In this document: positions 40,863-48,150 of the stretch, piece after piece
Layout: each line of letters opens with the position of its first letter
Numbering within the stretch: position 1 is the first letter of the stretch
Assembly: GCA_026418295.1 (NCBI GenBank)
Contig: JAOABP010000006.1
Location: 65,024-129,023, forward strand
Length of the DNA stretch: 64,000 nt
From: Caldifarciminota bacterium
GTDB taxonomy: Bacteria > Hydrothermota > Tepidihabitantia > Tepidihabitantales > Tepidihabitantaceae
Direction of reading: 5' to 3'
The notes under the pieces: model-generated
What the model was told of the DNA's origin: nothing
Database searches by the model: none
Seen by the model: the letters and a program-made list of their open reading frames with translations, nothing else
Program-made: the position numbers and the translations under genes

Positions 40863-41399
40863 CTATTTTTCCTGAGGCGGTTGCTCAGGCGGAACCGAGT
40901 CCCGGGGCGGCAGCCATTTTACCATTTCCTCGGCAATCCGTTTTTCGTCGCCCTTCTTATAGCCGATGTGGGTGTAGACAATTTCGCCGTTCATGTTGAT
41001 GAGGTAGGCGGTGGGCTTGATGATGATGTTGTATGCCTTTTTTACCCTCTGCTGCTGATCGAGCAGGACGATATAGGGCCATTTCTTGGCGCGAACAAAT
41101 GCCCGGACCCGGTTTTCGTCTGCCGGCTTGTCCACTGAGAGGGCGACAATCTGCAGTCCCCGGTCTTTCAATGAATCATATACGGGCAGCAGGGCGTCGA
41201 GTTCGGCAATGCAGTTGACACAGGGAAGATCCCAGCATTCGAGATAAACCGGGCCATGTTTCAGGAGATCGTGCAGTGTTACTTCATTGCCATTGACATC
41301 TCTGAGAGTGAAATCCGGTGCCGGTTCGTACTTTTTCCCGGCACCGAAGGCGGCAGCAAAGAACAGAAAGGCAACTACCAAAAGAAGGGCTTTTTTCAT
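40863..41399 (-). CDS. TlpA/redoxin-family thioredoxin-like protein
   Basis: 178 residues. Signal peptide MKKALLLVVAFLFFAAAFGAG, then a thioredoxin fold of TlpA/AhpC-TSA type: APDFTLRDVNGNEVTLHDLL, VYLECWDLPCVNCIAELDAL with the C-x2-C redox site (C-V-N-C), LQIVALSVDKPADENRV and KPTAYLINMNGEIVYTHIGY. A Pro-rich tail closes the protein. It probably reduces or exchanges disulfides in the periplasm. The ATG at 41399 follows AGGAGG and overlaps the stop of the UAYC lipoprotein gene (TGATG). Unlike its neighbour it keeps Cys in both redox positions. Confidence 0.9.
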   Translation of the reverse strand: MKKALLLVVAFLFFAAAFGAGKKYEPAPDFTLRDVNGNEVTLHDLLKHGPVYLECWDLPCVNCIAELDALLPVYDSLKDRGLQIVALSVDKPADENRVRAFVRAKKWPYIVLLDQQQRVKKAYNIIIKPTAYLINMNGEIVYTHIGYKKGDEKRIAEEMVKWLPPRDSVPPEQPPQEK

Positions 41400-42184
41400 C
41401 AATCCTCCTGGTTTATCCGCCATTTGACAGCGGTTTGAAGCACAGCGCGGCTGCCAAAATTCTGGACCGTTACCGCAATGCCGGTGCGGTTCGGGTTCCA
41501 GTCCGGAACCGGTGTGCTGAGAACGGTATCATAATCCTGCCCGAACCGGAGACGGAGCGGGATACCGAAGCTGTCACCAATGACGGTGCGGACGGTCATT
41601 GGGGAATAGAAGGTATCGGCTCTCAGAATGGAATAATATGGTATACTGTCTTCAAAGACGATTGCCACCAGACGCAGAGTTGTAATCGTGTCGGCGGAGG
41701 AATCGGTGGGAGTGATTACGAGTCGCACTGTGAGCCGGGAGGAGTCGATGGCGGCGCTGTCAATTCTCATTTCCAGCATCGTTTTTCTTGTCCGGGCAGC
41801 GTCAATCATATCCCGGTAAACCGGATAAAAGGAGTCGGGCAGTGTAATCTGAGGCGAGCGGCTGGTGCCGTCAAAAAATGCCAGGGGGCGTTCCCCACCC
41901 GCACCGTACCACTCAGCCCGTGCCTTGCCTGCCGGTGAGGAAAGTTGAGGCAGAAGCTCCGAATCGTAGTAAATCACAAAAGCCATTGAATCGCCATAGA
42001 TTTCTCTGAGGCTGTCCAGCGCCCGCGCCGCGGACGCACAGTAGGCTCATTCATCGAGTGGAGTAGAAAACAGTTCCACGAGCACAACCCGGTTTGCCTC
42101 ACGCTCAATCAGGGGCGCATCGGAGCAGGATAAAAGCAGACCGCCGGCAGCCAGCACGGTGAATATCATAAGCGAGCGCTTCAT
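41399..42184 (-). CDS. Putative selenoprotein: Omp28/thioredoxin-like lipoprotein (UxxC)
   Basis: 261 residues with UGA at 42049-42047 (residue 46) read as selenocysteine. The signal peptide MKRSLMIFTVLAAGGLLLSC has a clear lipobox (L-L-S-C, Cys20). Then NRVVLVELFSTPLDE, Sec, AYCASAARALDSL gives U-A-Y-C at the place of W-C-x-x-C in Omp28-like proteins; MAFVIYYDSELL and RPLAFFDGTS continue the fold. A CARDB-like domain follows (VTVQNFGSRAVLQTAVKWR). A hairpin follows the UGA. The second of two tandem ATGs is chosen because transcription should start at 42185. First gene of the redox operon, coupled to the TlpA gene. The visible UGA-free frame (41986-41399) would otherwise look like an orphan without start signals. 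Confidence 0.82.
42014..42035 (-). promoter_or_regulatory. Candidate bacterial SECIS hairpin (UAYC gene)
   Basis: Stem GTCC-GCG, loop GCGCGGG, stem CGC-(T)-GGAC with a single bulged T. The loop starts 19 nt after the UGA and begins with G. It is GC-rich and less canonical than the other two, lacking U in the loop. Read by eye. Confidence 0.5.
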
Positions 42185-42191
42185 CATATCA

Positions 42192-42219
42192 ATTTTAGAA
42201 AGTCGATATTACCAGTCAA
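42192..42219 (-). promoter_or_regulatory. Leaderless promoter of the selenoprotein/thiol-redox operon
   Basis: Reverse strand TTGACT (42219-42214), 16 bp, TAAAAT (42197-42192). The predicted transcription start at 42185 is 1 nt before the second of two tandem ATG codons. It lies just after rimO. Confidence 0.8.
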
Positions 42220-42223
42220 TTTT

Positions 42224-43504
42224 TTACTTTAGGGGTTCGGAAGCAGCTCGCAGGGCATAAAGATCATGGGTACCCGTTTTCGTCACCAGACAGCGGTAGA
42301 ACCTGCCTGGTATAAGCGGAGTGGACAATTTTACTACACCATCAATTTCCGGTGCGTCCCATTCGGTCCTGCCCTGCCGGGGAAAATCAGTAATGATGGT
42401 CAGCTCCCGATTTGCAAGCCGGCGCAGTTTGCCTCGGGAGATTGCCGCCTGAATCCGCATGATGGTTTTGAGCCGCTGGCGGGCGGTTGCGGTTCGGACC
42501 AGCGGTTTCATGGCTGCCGCCGGTGTGCCGGGTTCAGGTGAGAAGATATAGCCTGCCAGTCGGTCAAATTCAGCAGACCGGATGAAGTTCATCAGTTCCA
42601 GAAACTCCTTGCGGGTTTCGCCCGGGAAGCCGGTAATGACCGTGGTCCGGATGCACATGTCCGGTATCTGTTTCAGTCGTTCAAGCAACCTTACAACATC
42701 ATTCCGGGAATAATGGCGGTTCATCAGCTTAAGCAGCCGGTCACTGATGTGCTGTATTGGCAAATCGATATAGCGGCAGAGCTTAGGATTGGTGCCGAAC
42801 TGCTCAATGACATCTTCGGACAGGTGTGCCGGATGGGCATACATCAACCGTAACCAGGTGATGCCTTTTATCCGGCTCAGCCGGTCGAGGAGCCGGGCAA
42901 GTGCGGGTTTTCCGTAGATGTCAGTTCCATAGGCAGTGGTGTCCTGGGCAACGAGAATCAGTTCCCGGACACCCAGGTCAGCCAGCCGTTCTGCCTCCTG
43001 GACAATTTCGTTCAGCGGGCGGGAACGCAGCGGGCCGCGGATTTTGGGAATCAGGCAGTAACTGCAGTGGTTGTTGCAACCGTCGGCAATTTTGAGATAG
43101 GCATAATGTGATGGTGTGGAAATCAGCCGGCAGCCAGGTCCGGGTTTTCTGCCAAGCAGTTCGGGGATGGAGGTCAGCTGGTTCATTTTTATCCAGTGAT
43201 CAACCGCAGGGAATTTCCGGTTCAGAGTGCTGCCAAACCGTTCGACCAGACAGCCGGCGACAAGCAGTTTCATGCCCGGATGCTGATTCTTGAGTCGGCT
43301 GAGTTTCCGGATCAGCGCAAATGATTCTTCGACCGCCGGTCTGATAAAGGCACAGGTGGTCAGAATGACAGTATCCGCTGCTTCCGGTTCTGCGATCAGC
43401 TCATATCCGGCTTCAGCCAGTGCACCAAGCAGGTATTCGGAGTCCACCCGGTTTTTCGGACAGCCGAGCGCAATGACCGCTGCCCGTTCGGGTTTGACTT
43501 TCAA
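42224..43504 (-). CDS. rimO: Ribosomal protein uS12 methylthiotransferase
   Basis: 426 residues, usual for RimO, which methylthiolates an Asp of ribosomal protein uS12. The N-terminal MTTase domain has ALGCPKNRVDSEYLLGAL, VILTTCAFIRPAVEESF and LLVAGCLVERF for one cluster. The radical SAM motif is DGCNNHCSYCLIPKIRG (C-x3-C-x2-C), followed by ILVAQDTTAYGTDIYG, YIDLPIQHISDRLLKLMNR and VITGFPGET. A TRAM-like C-terminal domain closes it. MiaB is the alternative, but C-P-K-N-R-V-D-S-E favours RimO. It overlaps the thioesterase-like gene by 4 nt, third in a lolA-thioesterase-rimO operon. Confidence 0.95.
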   Translation of the reverse strand: MKVKPERAAVIALGCPKNRVDSEYLLGALAEAGYELIAEPEAADTVILTTCAFIRPAVEESFALIRKLSRLKNQHPGMKLLVAGCLVERFGSTLNRKFPAVDHWIKMNQLTSIPELLGRKPGPGCRLISTPSHYAYLKIADGCNNHCSYCLIPKIRGPLRSRPLNEIVQEAERLADLGVRELILVAQDTTAYGTDIYGKPALARLLDRLSRIKGITWLRLMYAHPAHLSEDVIEQFGTNPKLCRYIDLPIQHISDRLLKLMNRHYSRNDVVRLLERLKQIPDMCIRTTVITGFPGETRKEFLELMNFIRSAEFDRLAGYIFSPEPGTPAAAMKPLVRTATARQRLKTIMRIQAAISRGKLRRLANRELTIITDFPRQGRTEWDAPEIDGVVKLSTPLIPGRFYRCLVTKTGTHDLYALRAASEPLK

Positions 43505-43920
43505 TGCCGTTCTGAGACTTTCCAGAGTTTGCCGGTCGCCTCAGCAAGAACTGTACCTGCGGGGTCGGTCAGCCGGCTGGCAGCGAGCACCAGTCTGCCC
43601 TGTTCTGCGGTTATCCAGCCCTGGCCGTAAATCTTCCGCCCAACCGGCACCGGTTTGCGGAACCGGACATTCATTTCGGCTGTGACTGTGCTGTAGCCGC
43701 GGGTTTTTGTTGACCATGCCATCAGTTCGTCAAGCAGTGTGGCAACAATACCGCCATGAGCGATGCCGTGCCAGCCCTGATAATGTTCAGGAATAACATA
43801 TTCAAAGTGGGCGCCCTGGTCGTCAGCCACAATTGGCAGCCTGAGTCCGGAAGGGTTGGATCTGCCACAGACAAAGCAGGTGTCTTTGTCCTGCAGGTCG
43901 AGCTTGTTACTGGAACTCAA
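43501..43920 (-). CDS. Hotdog-fold (PaaI-like) thioesterase
   Basis: 139 residues. Hotdog fold of the PaaI/YiiD type: YQGWHGIAHGGIVATLLDELM holds the H-G-G-x-x-x-x-x-x-D-E motif, and TAEMNVRFRKPVPVG is the following strand. An N-terminal CFVCGRSNPSGLRLP segment is typical of a subgroup of small acyl-CoA thioesterases. It would hydrolyse an acyl-CoA; the chain is unknown. The start overlaps lolA by 14 nt, and the stop overlaps rimO by 4 nt. Confidence 0.88.
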   Translation of the reverse strand: MSSSNKLDLQDKDTCFVCGRSNPSGLRLPIVADDQGAHFEYVIPEHYQGWHGIAHGGIVATLLDELMAWSTKTRGYSTVTAEMNVRFRKPVPVGRKIYGQGWITAEQGRLVLAASRLTDPAGTVLAEATGKLWKVSERH

Positions 43921-44521
43921 CGGTTACCCCCCTCGGCGGAGTGAACCGGAAATTTTTCCGGCTGACCGGTGGATTCCAGCGCTGACGGTTGAGCAGAAAC
44001 CGGCACTGGTTGCCCAGTTCGTCGGTAAAGGTAAGTCCGGTAACGGTTGTGCCGGTGGGATCCAGTTCCAGACGCAGAGGGGAAAGGAAACTGTTGTCAT
44101 TTTCAATCAGAATTATTCCGGTTCCCTCCTCCGTAATCCGGCTGCTGGTATCCAGCAGCGGTTCCACGAAGGCAAGCAGTGGCACAGGCTGATTTCTCTG
44201 CTGGCGTACTGCCCGTTGCTCGTCTGGGAAATAAAACCAGACTACCGAATCATTACCGACGATGGTCTGACGCACCGGTTCCTGCACCTCAAGCCGGAAG
44301 TTGTGGGGGAGCTGAAAGAGAAAACTGCCTTTGAAGATCAGAGGTTCCTGTCCGGTGTTCTCAGCCGGTTTGATTGTCTCGGTAAAGCTGCCGGCAAGCG
44401 ACTTGAGCCCCAGATACCGGTTGCGCAATGTCTGCCACCGGTCCGCTGGTGAGCCCAATCCGAGCGCAGCAGCAAGAATGATCAGCAGAACGGTTTGTCG
44501 GAAAAATGCGGTATACCTCAT
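43907..44521 (-). CDS. lolA: LolA-like outer-membrane lipoprotein carrier
   Basis: 204 residues from the ATG at 44521. A signal peptide (FFRQTVLLIILAAALGLG) is followed by RWQTLRNRYLGLKSLAGSFTE, then IFKGSFLFQLPHNFRLEVQE, QTIVGNDSVVWFYFPDEQRA and a LSPLRLELDPTG strand. This is the LolA/outer membrane lipoprotein-sorting fold, which carries lipoproteins through the periplasm. The longer in-frame reading to 44632 is rejected because it contains the promoter. First gene of the lolA-thioesterase-rimO operon. Confidence 0.85.
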   Translation of the reverse strand: MRYTAFFRQTVLLIILAAALGLGSPADRWQTLRNRYLGLKSLAGSFTETIKPAENTGQEPLIFKGSFLFQLPHNFRLEVQEPVRQTIVGNDSVVWFYFPDEQRAVRQQRNQPVPLLAFVEPLLDTSSRITEEGTGIILIENDNSFLSPLRLELDPTGTTVTGLTFTDELGNQCRFLLNRQRWNPPVSRKNFRFTPPRGVTVEFQ

Positions 44522-44532
44522 TATAATAATCA

Positions 44533-44560
44533 AGTTTAGCAACTTCCGTGATGCTGTCAA
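44533..44560 (-). promoter_or_regulatory. Leaderless promoter of the lolA operon
   Basis: Reverse strand TTGACA (44560-44555), 16 bp, TAAACT (44538-44533). The predicted transcription start at 44526 leaves a 5-nt leader. Confidence 0.75.
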
Positions 44561-44890
44561 ATGAACATATGGCGTAATGCTGTCGTAGACACGCTTGTGA
44601 TGGCATAGTGAAAGTAGCAAGGATGAAAACAACAGGTTAGAACGAGCCGGTTCACCATGCCTGCAATTTGCTTCGGGTATATCGTTGTCAGGTTAAATGG
44701 CATGCGGCTTTCCTTACAGTTAGAGTTCGATTCAGAGGGAAATTAACATCAGACTGCGGTGAAATTTGGCTGTTTTTGTTAACTTACATGCAGGCAATCA
44801 GTTACAGGTCTGACGCCAGGTAAAGATTAAATTAAAGGGGTTCACACCGGGGTGAGTACCGGGGGCAGAGAGTGTTCGGGAGGTCTAAAC
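44561..44890. other. Intergenic region between lolA and the first pst operon
   Basis: About 330 bp without a supported gene between two divergent promoters. It is AT-richer than its surroundings, with scattered TTAAC and TTACA words (for example near 44780-44815) that are not spaced at 11 bp, so a Pho box cannot be claimed here. No hairpin terminator or RNA gene was recognised. Confidence 0.5.
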
Positions 44891-44918
44891 TTGCAAAGTG
44901 TTAAAATATGATTAATAT
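44891..44918 (+). promoter_or_regulatory. Possible leaderless promoter of the first pst operon
   Basis: TTGCAA (44891-44896), 16 bp, TAATAT (44913-44918). Transcription would start at about 44925, 4 nt before a GTG at 44929. It overlaps the alternative ATG at 44908. Confidence 0.5.
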
Positions 44919-44928
44919 TTTGCACCCG

Positions 44929-45729
44929 GTGTCTGAGGAAATTTTTCGAGTAATCATTCTTCTGTGTTCAGTTCTATTTCTGTTGCCCGGCTGCCGGAGC
45001 AGTAGCAAGAAGGCACTCGTGCTTGCCGGTTCTACTTCAGTCCAGCCGTTTGCCGAACTTCTGGCGGAACTTTATCAGCAACGGCATCCCGGAGTGGAAA
45101 TTAATGTTCAGGGCGGTGGTTCAACCGCCGGAGTCAGAGCGGTGCAGGACCGTATATGTGATATCGGGATGTGTTCCCGGCATCTCAATGCGGCTGAATC
45201 CGGATTGACCGCAATTCCGATTGCAGTTGATGGCATTGTCTTGGTGGTCCATACGACTAATCCGGTAGTGAGTCTGACCCGTGAGCAGGTCCGGGCGATT
45301 TTTTCCGGAACGGTCCGGAACTGGCGGGAGTTTGGGGGGGCAAATCTGAGGATTACCGTAATTACCAGAGAGGAGGGTTCGGGGACGCGAACCAGTTTTG
45401 AGGAGAAGGTAATGGAGGGAGCGCATTTTGCCTCCGATGCTCTGGTTCAGGATTCCAATGGGGCGGTGCGGGAGATCGTTGCCAATGATCCGGGCGCAAT
45501 CGGATACATTTCGTTCGGACTGGTGGATGAACGGGTGAAGACTTTGGCAATTGATGGTGTCCAGCCAACCGAGGAGACCATACGGACCCATCAGTATCCG
45601 CTGGCACGGGATTTTCTGTTTGTTGTCGCCGGCGACAGTAATCCGCTTGCCCAGTCATTTATCGATTTCGTGCTGAGTCCGGAGGGTCAGGCGGCACTGG
45701 CCGAAGAGGGGTTAATCCGGGTGCGCTGA
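44929..45729 (+). CDS. pstS: Phosphate-binding lipoprotein PstS (system 1)
   Basis: 266 residues from GTG at 44929; an ATG at 44908 adds seven residues. The signal peptide VIILLCSVLFLLPGC ends in a lipobox Cys. The PBP_like fold shows LAGSTSVQPFAELLAE, INVQGGGSTAGVRAV, DIGMCSRHLN, IAVDGIVLVVHTTNPV, ITREEGSGTRTSFEE and GAIGYISFGLV, which carry the phosphate-binding Ser, Arg and Asp positions of the family. It captures phosphate in the periplasm for PstCA. It is the first gene of pstS-pstC-pstA-pstB-pstB; pstC begins in its stop codon (TGATG). The start choice follows the leaderless promoter and is moderately sure. Confidence 0.9.
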   Translation: MSEEIFRVIILLCSVLFLLPGCRSSSKKALVLAGSTSVQPFAELLAELYQQRHPGVEINVQGGGSTAGVRAVQDRICDIGMCSRHLNAAESGLTAIPIAVDGIVLVVHTTNPVVSLTREQVRAIFSGTVRNWREFGGANLRITVITREEGSGTRTSFEEKVMEGAHFASDALVQDSNGAVREIVANDPGAIGYISFGLVDERVKTLAIDGVQPTEETIRTHQYPLARDFLFVVAGDSNPLAQSFIDFVLSPEGQAALAEEGLIRVR

Positions 45730-46568
45730 TGAAAGAAAAGCTGATTGAGAAGGGACTGCTGATAGTTGCCCTGTCCGCACTCGGTTCACTGCTGCTGATT
45801 GCGCTGTTCATCTTCATCGAGGGAATGCCACTGATTGTCAAGGTTGGTCTGAAGGATTTCATTGCCTCGACGCACTGGGCACCAACCCGGGGCAGTTTCG
45901 GAATTTTGCCCATGATCCTCGGTTCACTGGCAGTGACTTTACTGGCACTGATTTTCGGTGGAGGGCTCGGGCTCGCGGGCACGATGTTTCTTGCGGAGTT
46001 TGCTCCCCGGTGGAGTGTCCGAATCCTGAAGCCGCTGATTGAGCTGCTTGCCGGGATTCCTTCGGTGGTTTACGGTTTCATGGGTGTGGTGGTGCTTGTG
46101 CCCTGGATTCGCCAGACATTTGGCGGTCCCGGCTTCTCGGTGCTTGCTGCCGGGATTATCCTGGGGATTATGATTCTGCCTACAGTGATTGCCATTTCGC
46201 TCGATGCGCTGAATGCGGTACCCCTGAGTTACAAGGAGGGTTCGCTCGCACTTGGCGCGACCCGCTGGCAGACACTTTACCGGGTACAGTTCCGGGCGGC
46301 AAGGAGCGGAATTATCGCCAGTCTGATTCTGGCAATGGGCCGGGCGGTTGGCGAAACAATGGCGGTGATTATGGTTGCGGGTAATGCACTGCTGATTCCG
46401 ACTTCACCGCTGGCGCCGGTGCGGACACTGACTTCCAACATCGCTCTGGAGATGGGTTATGCAGCCGGAGACCACCAGCGTGCCCTGTTTGCGACCGGCG
46501 TAGTGCTGTTTGTGATTATCGCGGTGTTGAATACAATTGCACTGCTGACGATGCGGGAGCGGAAGTGA
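45729..46568 (+). CDS. pstC: Phosphate ABC transporter permease PstC (system 1)
   Basis: 279 residues, six membrane helices. PstC-type permease with HWAPTRGSFGILPMILGSL, FLAEFAPRWSVRILKPLIE and LLAGIPSVVYGFMGVVVL. The EAA-like coupling loop with the ATPase is SYKEGSLALGATRWQTLYRV, and the later segment MGRAVGETMAVIMVAGN is diagnostic for PstC. With PstA it forms the inner membrane channel. Its start overlaps pstS and its end overlaps pstA by 4 nt (GTGA). Confidence 0.95.
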   Translation: MKEKLIEKGLLIVALSALGSLLLIALFIFIEGMPLIVKVGLKDFIASTHWAPTRGSFGILPMILGSLAVTLLALIFGGGLGLAGTMFLAEFAPRWSVRILKPLIELLAGIPSVVYGFMGVVVLVPWIRQTFGGPGFSVLAAGIILGIMILPTVIAISLDALNAVPLSYKEGSLALGATRWQTLYRVQFRAARSGIIASLILAMGRAVGETMAVIMVAGNALLIPTSPLAPVRTLTSNIALEMGYAAGDHQRALFATGVVLFVIIAVLNTIALLTMRERK

Positions 46569-47401
46569 TTTCCCGGCCTCTGGTTGTTCAGCGGGTGGTC
46601 TGGCTGGTTCTGGCAGTGCTGACTCTGTTTACGCTGGCAATTCTCATCTTCATTCTTGCTTTCATCAGTGCCCGGGGTGCAAGAGTGATTACTCCGGAAT
46701 TCCTCTTTTCTCTGCCGGAACGGATGGGGAAGGAGGGCGGGATTCTGCCGACGCTGATTGCGACAATTTATATTGCGGTCGTGGCAATAGTGGTGGCAAC
46801 ACCGTTCGGAGTGGGGACGGCGGTTTATCTGACCGAATATACCCGGGAGTCCGCTCTTACCCGGATTATCCGGTTCGGAGCAGATGCGCTGGCAGGAGTG
46901 CCGTCAATTATCTTCGGACTGTTCGGTTTTATTCTGTTTGTCATCCGGCTGAAGATGGGCTGGTCAATCCTTGCCGGCGGGTTGACGCTGGCGGTGATGA
47001 TACTGCCGACGATTATCCGGACGAGCGAGGAGGCGATCCGGGCAATTCCTTATCAGCTGCGGGAGGTAAGTTATTCGCTGGGCGGAACCAGATCCCAGAC
47101 CATTATGCGGGTGGTGCTGCCCAATGCCCTGCCCGGAATTCTTACCGGGGTGATTCTCGGGCTGGGCAGAAGTGTTGCTGAGACTGCAGCGGTCATTTTT
47201 ACTGCCGGTTCATCGCTCAGGATACCGCGGACGATTCTGGATCCAGGCCGGACTATGGCGGTGCACTTTTACATTCTGGCGCGGGAGGGGTTGTCAATGG
47301 AACGGGCATACGGGACGGCGTTTCTGCTGATTGTGGTAATTCTGCTGATTAACACTGTTGCCTATCTTTTAATGTTCCGGCTGACGAGGAGGCTGAAGTG
47401 A
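46565..47401 (+). CDS. pstA: Phosphate ABC transporter permease PstA (system 1)
   Basis: 278 residues, six membrane helices, GTG start overlapping pstC. PstA marks are GGILPTLIATIYIAVVAIVV, VGTAVYLTEYTRESALTR, ALAGVPSIIFGLFGFILF, the coupling loop QLREVSYSLGGTRSQTIMRV, and GLGRSVAETAAVIFTAGSS. It pairs with PstC. It is followed by two ATPase genes rather than one; the first ATPase ATG overlaps its TGA. Confidence 0.95.
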   Translation: MISRPLVVQRVVWLVLAVLTLFTLAILIFILAFISARGARVITPEFLFSLPERMGKEGGILPTLIATIYIAVVAIVVATPFGVGTAVYLTEYTRESALTRIIRFGADALAGVPSIIFGLFGFILFVIRLKMGWSILAGGLTLAVMILPTIIRTSEEAIRAIPYQLREVSYSLGGTRSQTIMRVVLPNALPGILTGVILGLGRSVAETAAVIFTAGSSLRIPRTILDPGRTMAVHFYILAREGLSMERAYGTAFLLIVVILLINTVAYLLMFRLTRRLK

Positions 47402-48150
47402 TGCCGGAGAAGATCAGCGCCCGGGGTCTGAATGTTGCAGTTCATGGCAGTCCGGTGCTCCGCGATATCAGTCTGAGTGTGATGGCAAATGAGATTCTGG
47501 CGATTATCGGTCCGGCACATTCCGGTAAGACTACCTTTCTGCGCTGCATTAATCGGCTGATTGAAAATCAGCCCGGTTTTGTCCGAACCGGCGAACTGCT
47601 CTTGGACAACCGGGATGTCCGGCAGTGGGATATTGATACTCTGAGGCGCCGGGTCGGGATGATTTTTGCTACGCCGATACCCCTGCCCGGAACGATTTTT
47701 GACAATGTGGCATACGGTCCGCGCCTGAAGGGAGTCAGGAATATGCGCCGACTCGCAGAAATTGTGGAAAAGAGCCTGCGTGCCGCTTTTCTCTGGGATG
47801 AGGTGAAAGACCGGCTGTTCAGTTCGGCACTGCGGCTTTCCGGCGGGCAGCAACAGCGCCTCTGCATAGCCCGGACGCTGGCGGTGGAACCGGAGGTGGT
47901 GATGATGGATGAGCCCTGTTCCGGACTGGATCCGATTTCTACCGCTCAGATTGAACAGGCAATGCGCGAACTGAAGCAAAGCTATACATTTATTCTGGTG
48001 ACCAACAATGTGAAACAGGCGGCACGGGTTTCGGACCGGACCGCCTTCTTTCTGAGCGGAGAACTCGTTGAACTGGGACCGACCGCCCAGATTTTCACCG
48101 CTCCCAGGGACAAAAGGACGGATGACTATGTCTCCGGAAGGATCGGTTAA
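47401..48150 (+). CDS. pstB: PstB-like ATPase, degenerate at Q-loop and switch His
   Basis: 249 residues, PstB size. Walker A GPAHSGKT (37-44), signature LSGGQ (146-150) and Walker B VVMMDEP (with catalytic Glu171) are intact. The Q-loop reads VGMIFATPIP with Ala90 where Gln is expected, and the switch region reads LVTNNVKQAARVSD with Asn202 instead of His. So its own nucleotide site should not hydrolyse normally. It is directly followed, with overlap, by a second PstB-like gene with the opposite defect. The ATG at 47401 overlaps the pstA stop, with GAGGAGG upstream. Likely half of a heterodimeric ATPase for PstCA system 1. Confidence 0.9.
   Translation: MPEKISARGLNVAVHGSPVLRDISLSVMANEILAIIGPAHSGKTTFLRCINRLIENQPGFVRTGELLLDNRDVRQWDIDTLRRRVGMIFATPIPLPGTIFDNVAYGPRLKGVRNMRRLAEIVEKSLRAAFLWDEVKDRLFSSALRLSGGQQQRLCIARTLAVEPEVVMMDEPCSGLDPISTAQIEQAMRELKQSYTFILVTNNVKQAARVSDRTAFFLSGELVELGPTAQIFTAPRDKRTDDYVSGRIG

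Noticed and set aside
34659-42184. UGA reassigned genome-wide to Trp or Gly instead of Sec
   Set aside because: UGA is the plain stop of many genes here (e.g. pstS, pstC, pstA, phoU, speB neighbours), often overlapping the next ATG, and no other gene has in-frame UGA. Only three UxxC sites use it.
44561-44890. Pho box before the first pst operon
   Set aside because: TTAAC/TTACA-like words are present but not at 11-bp spacing, so the claim would not be supported.
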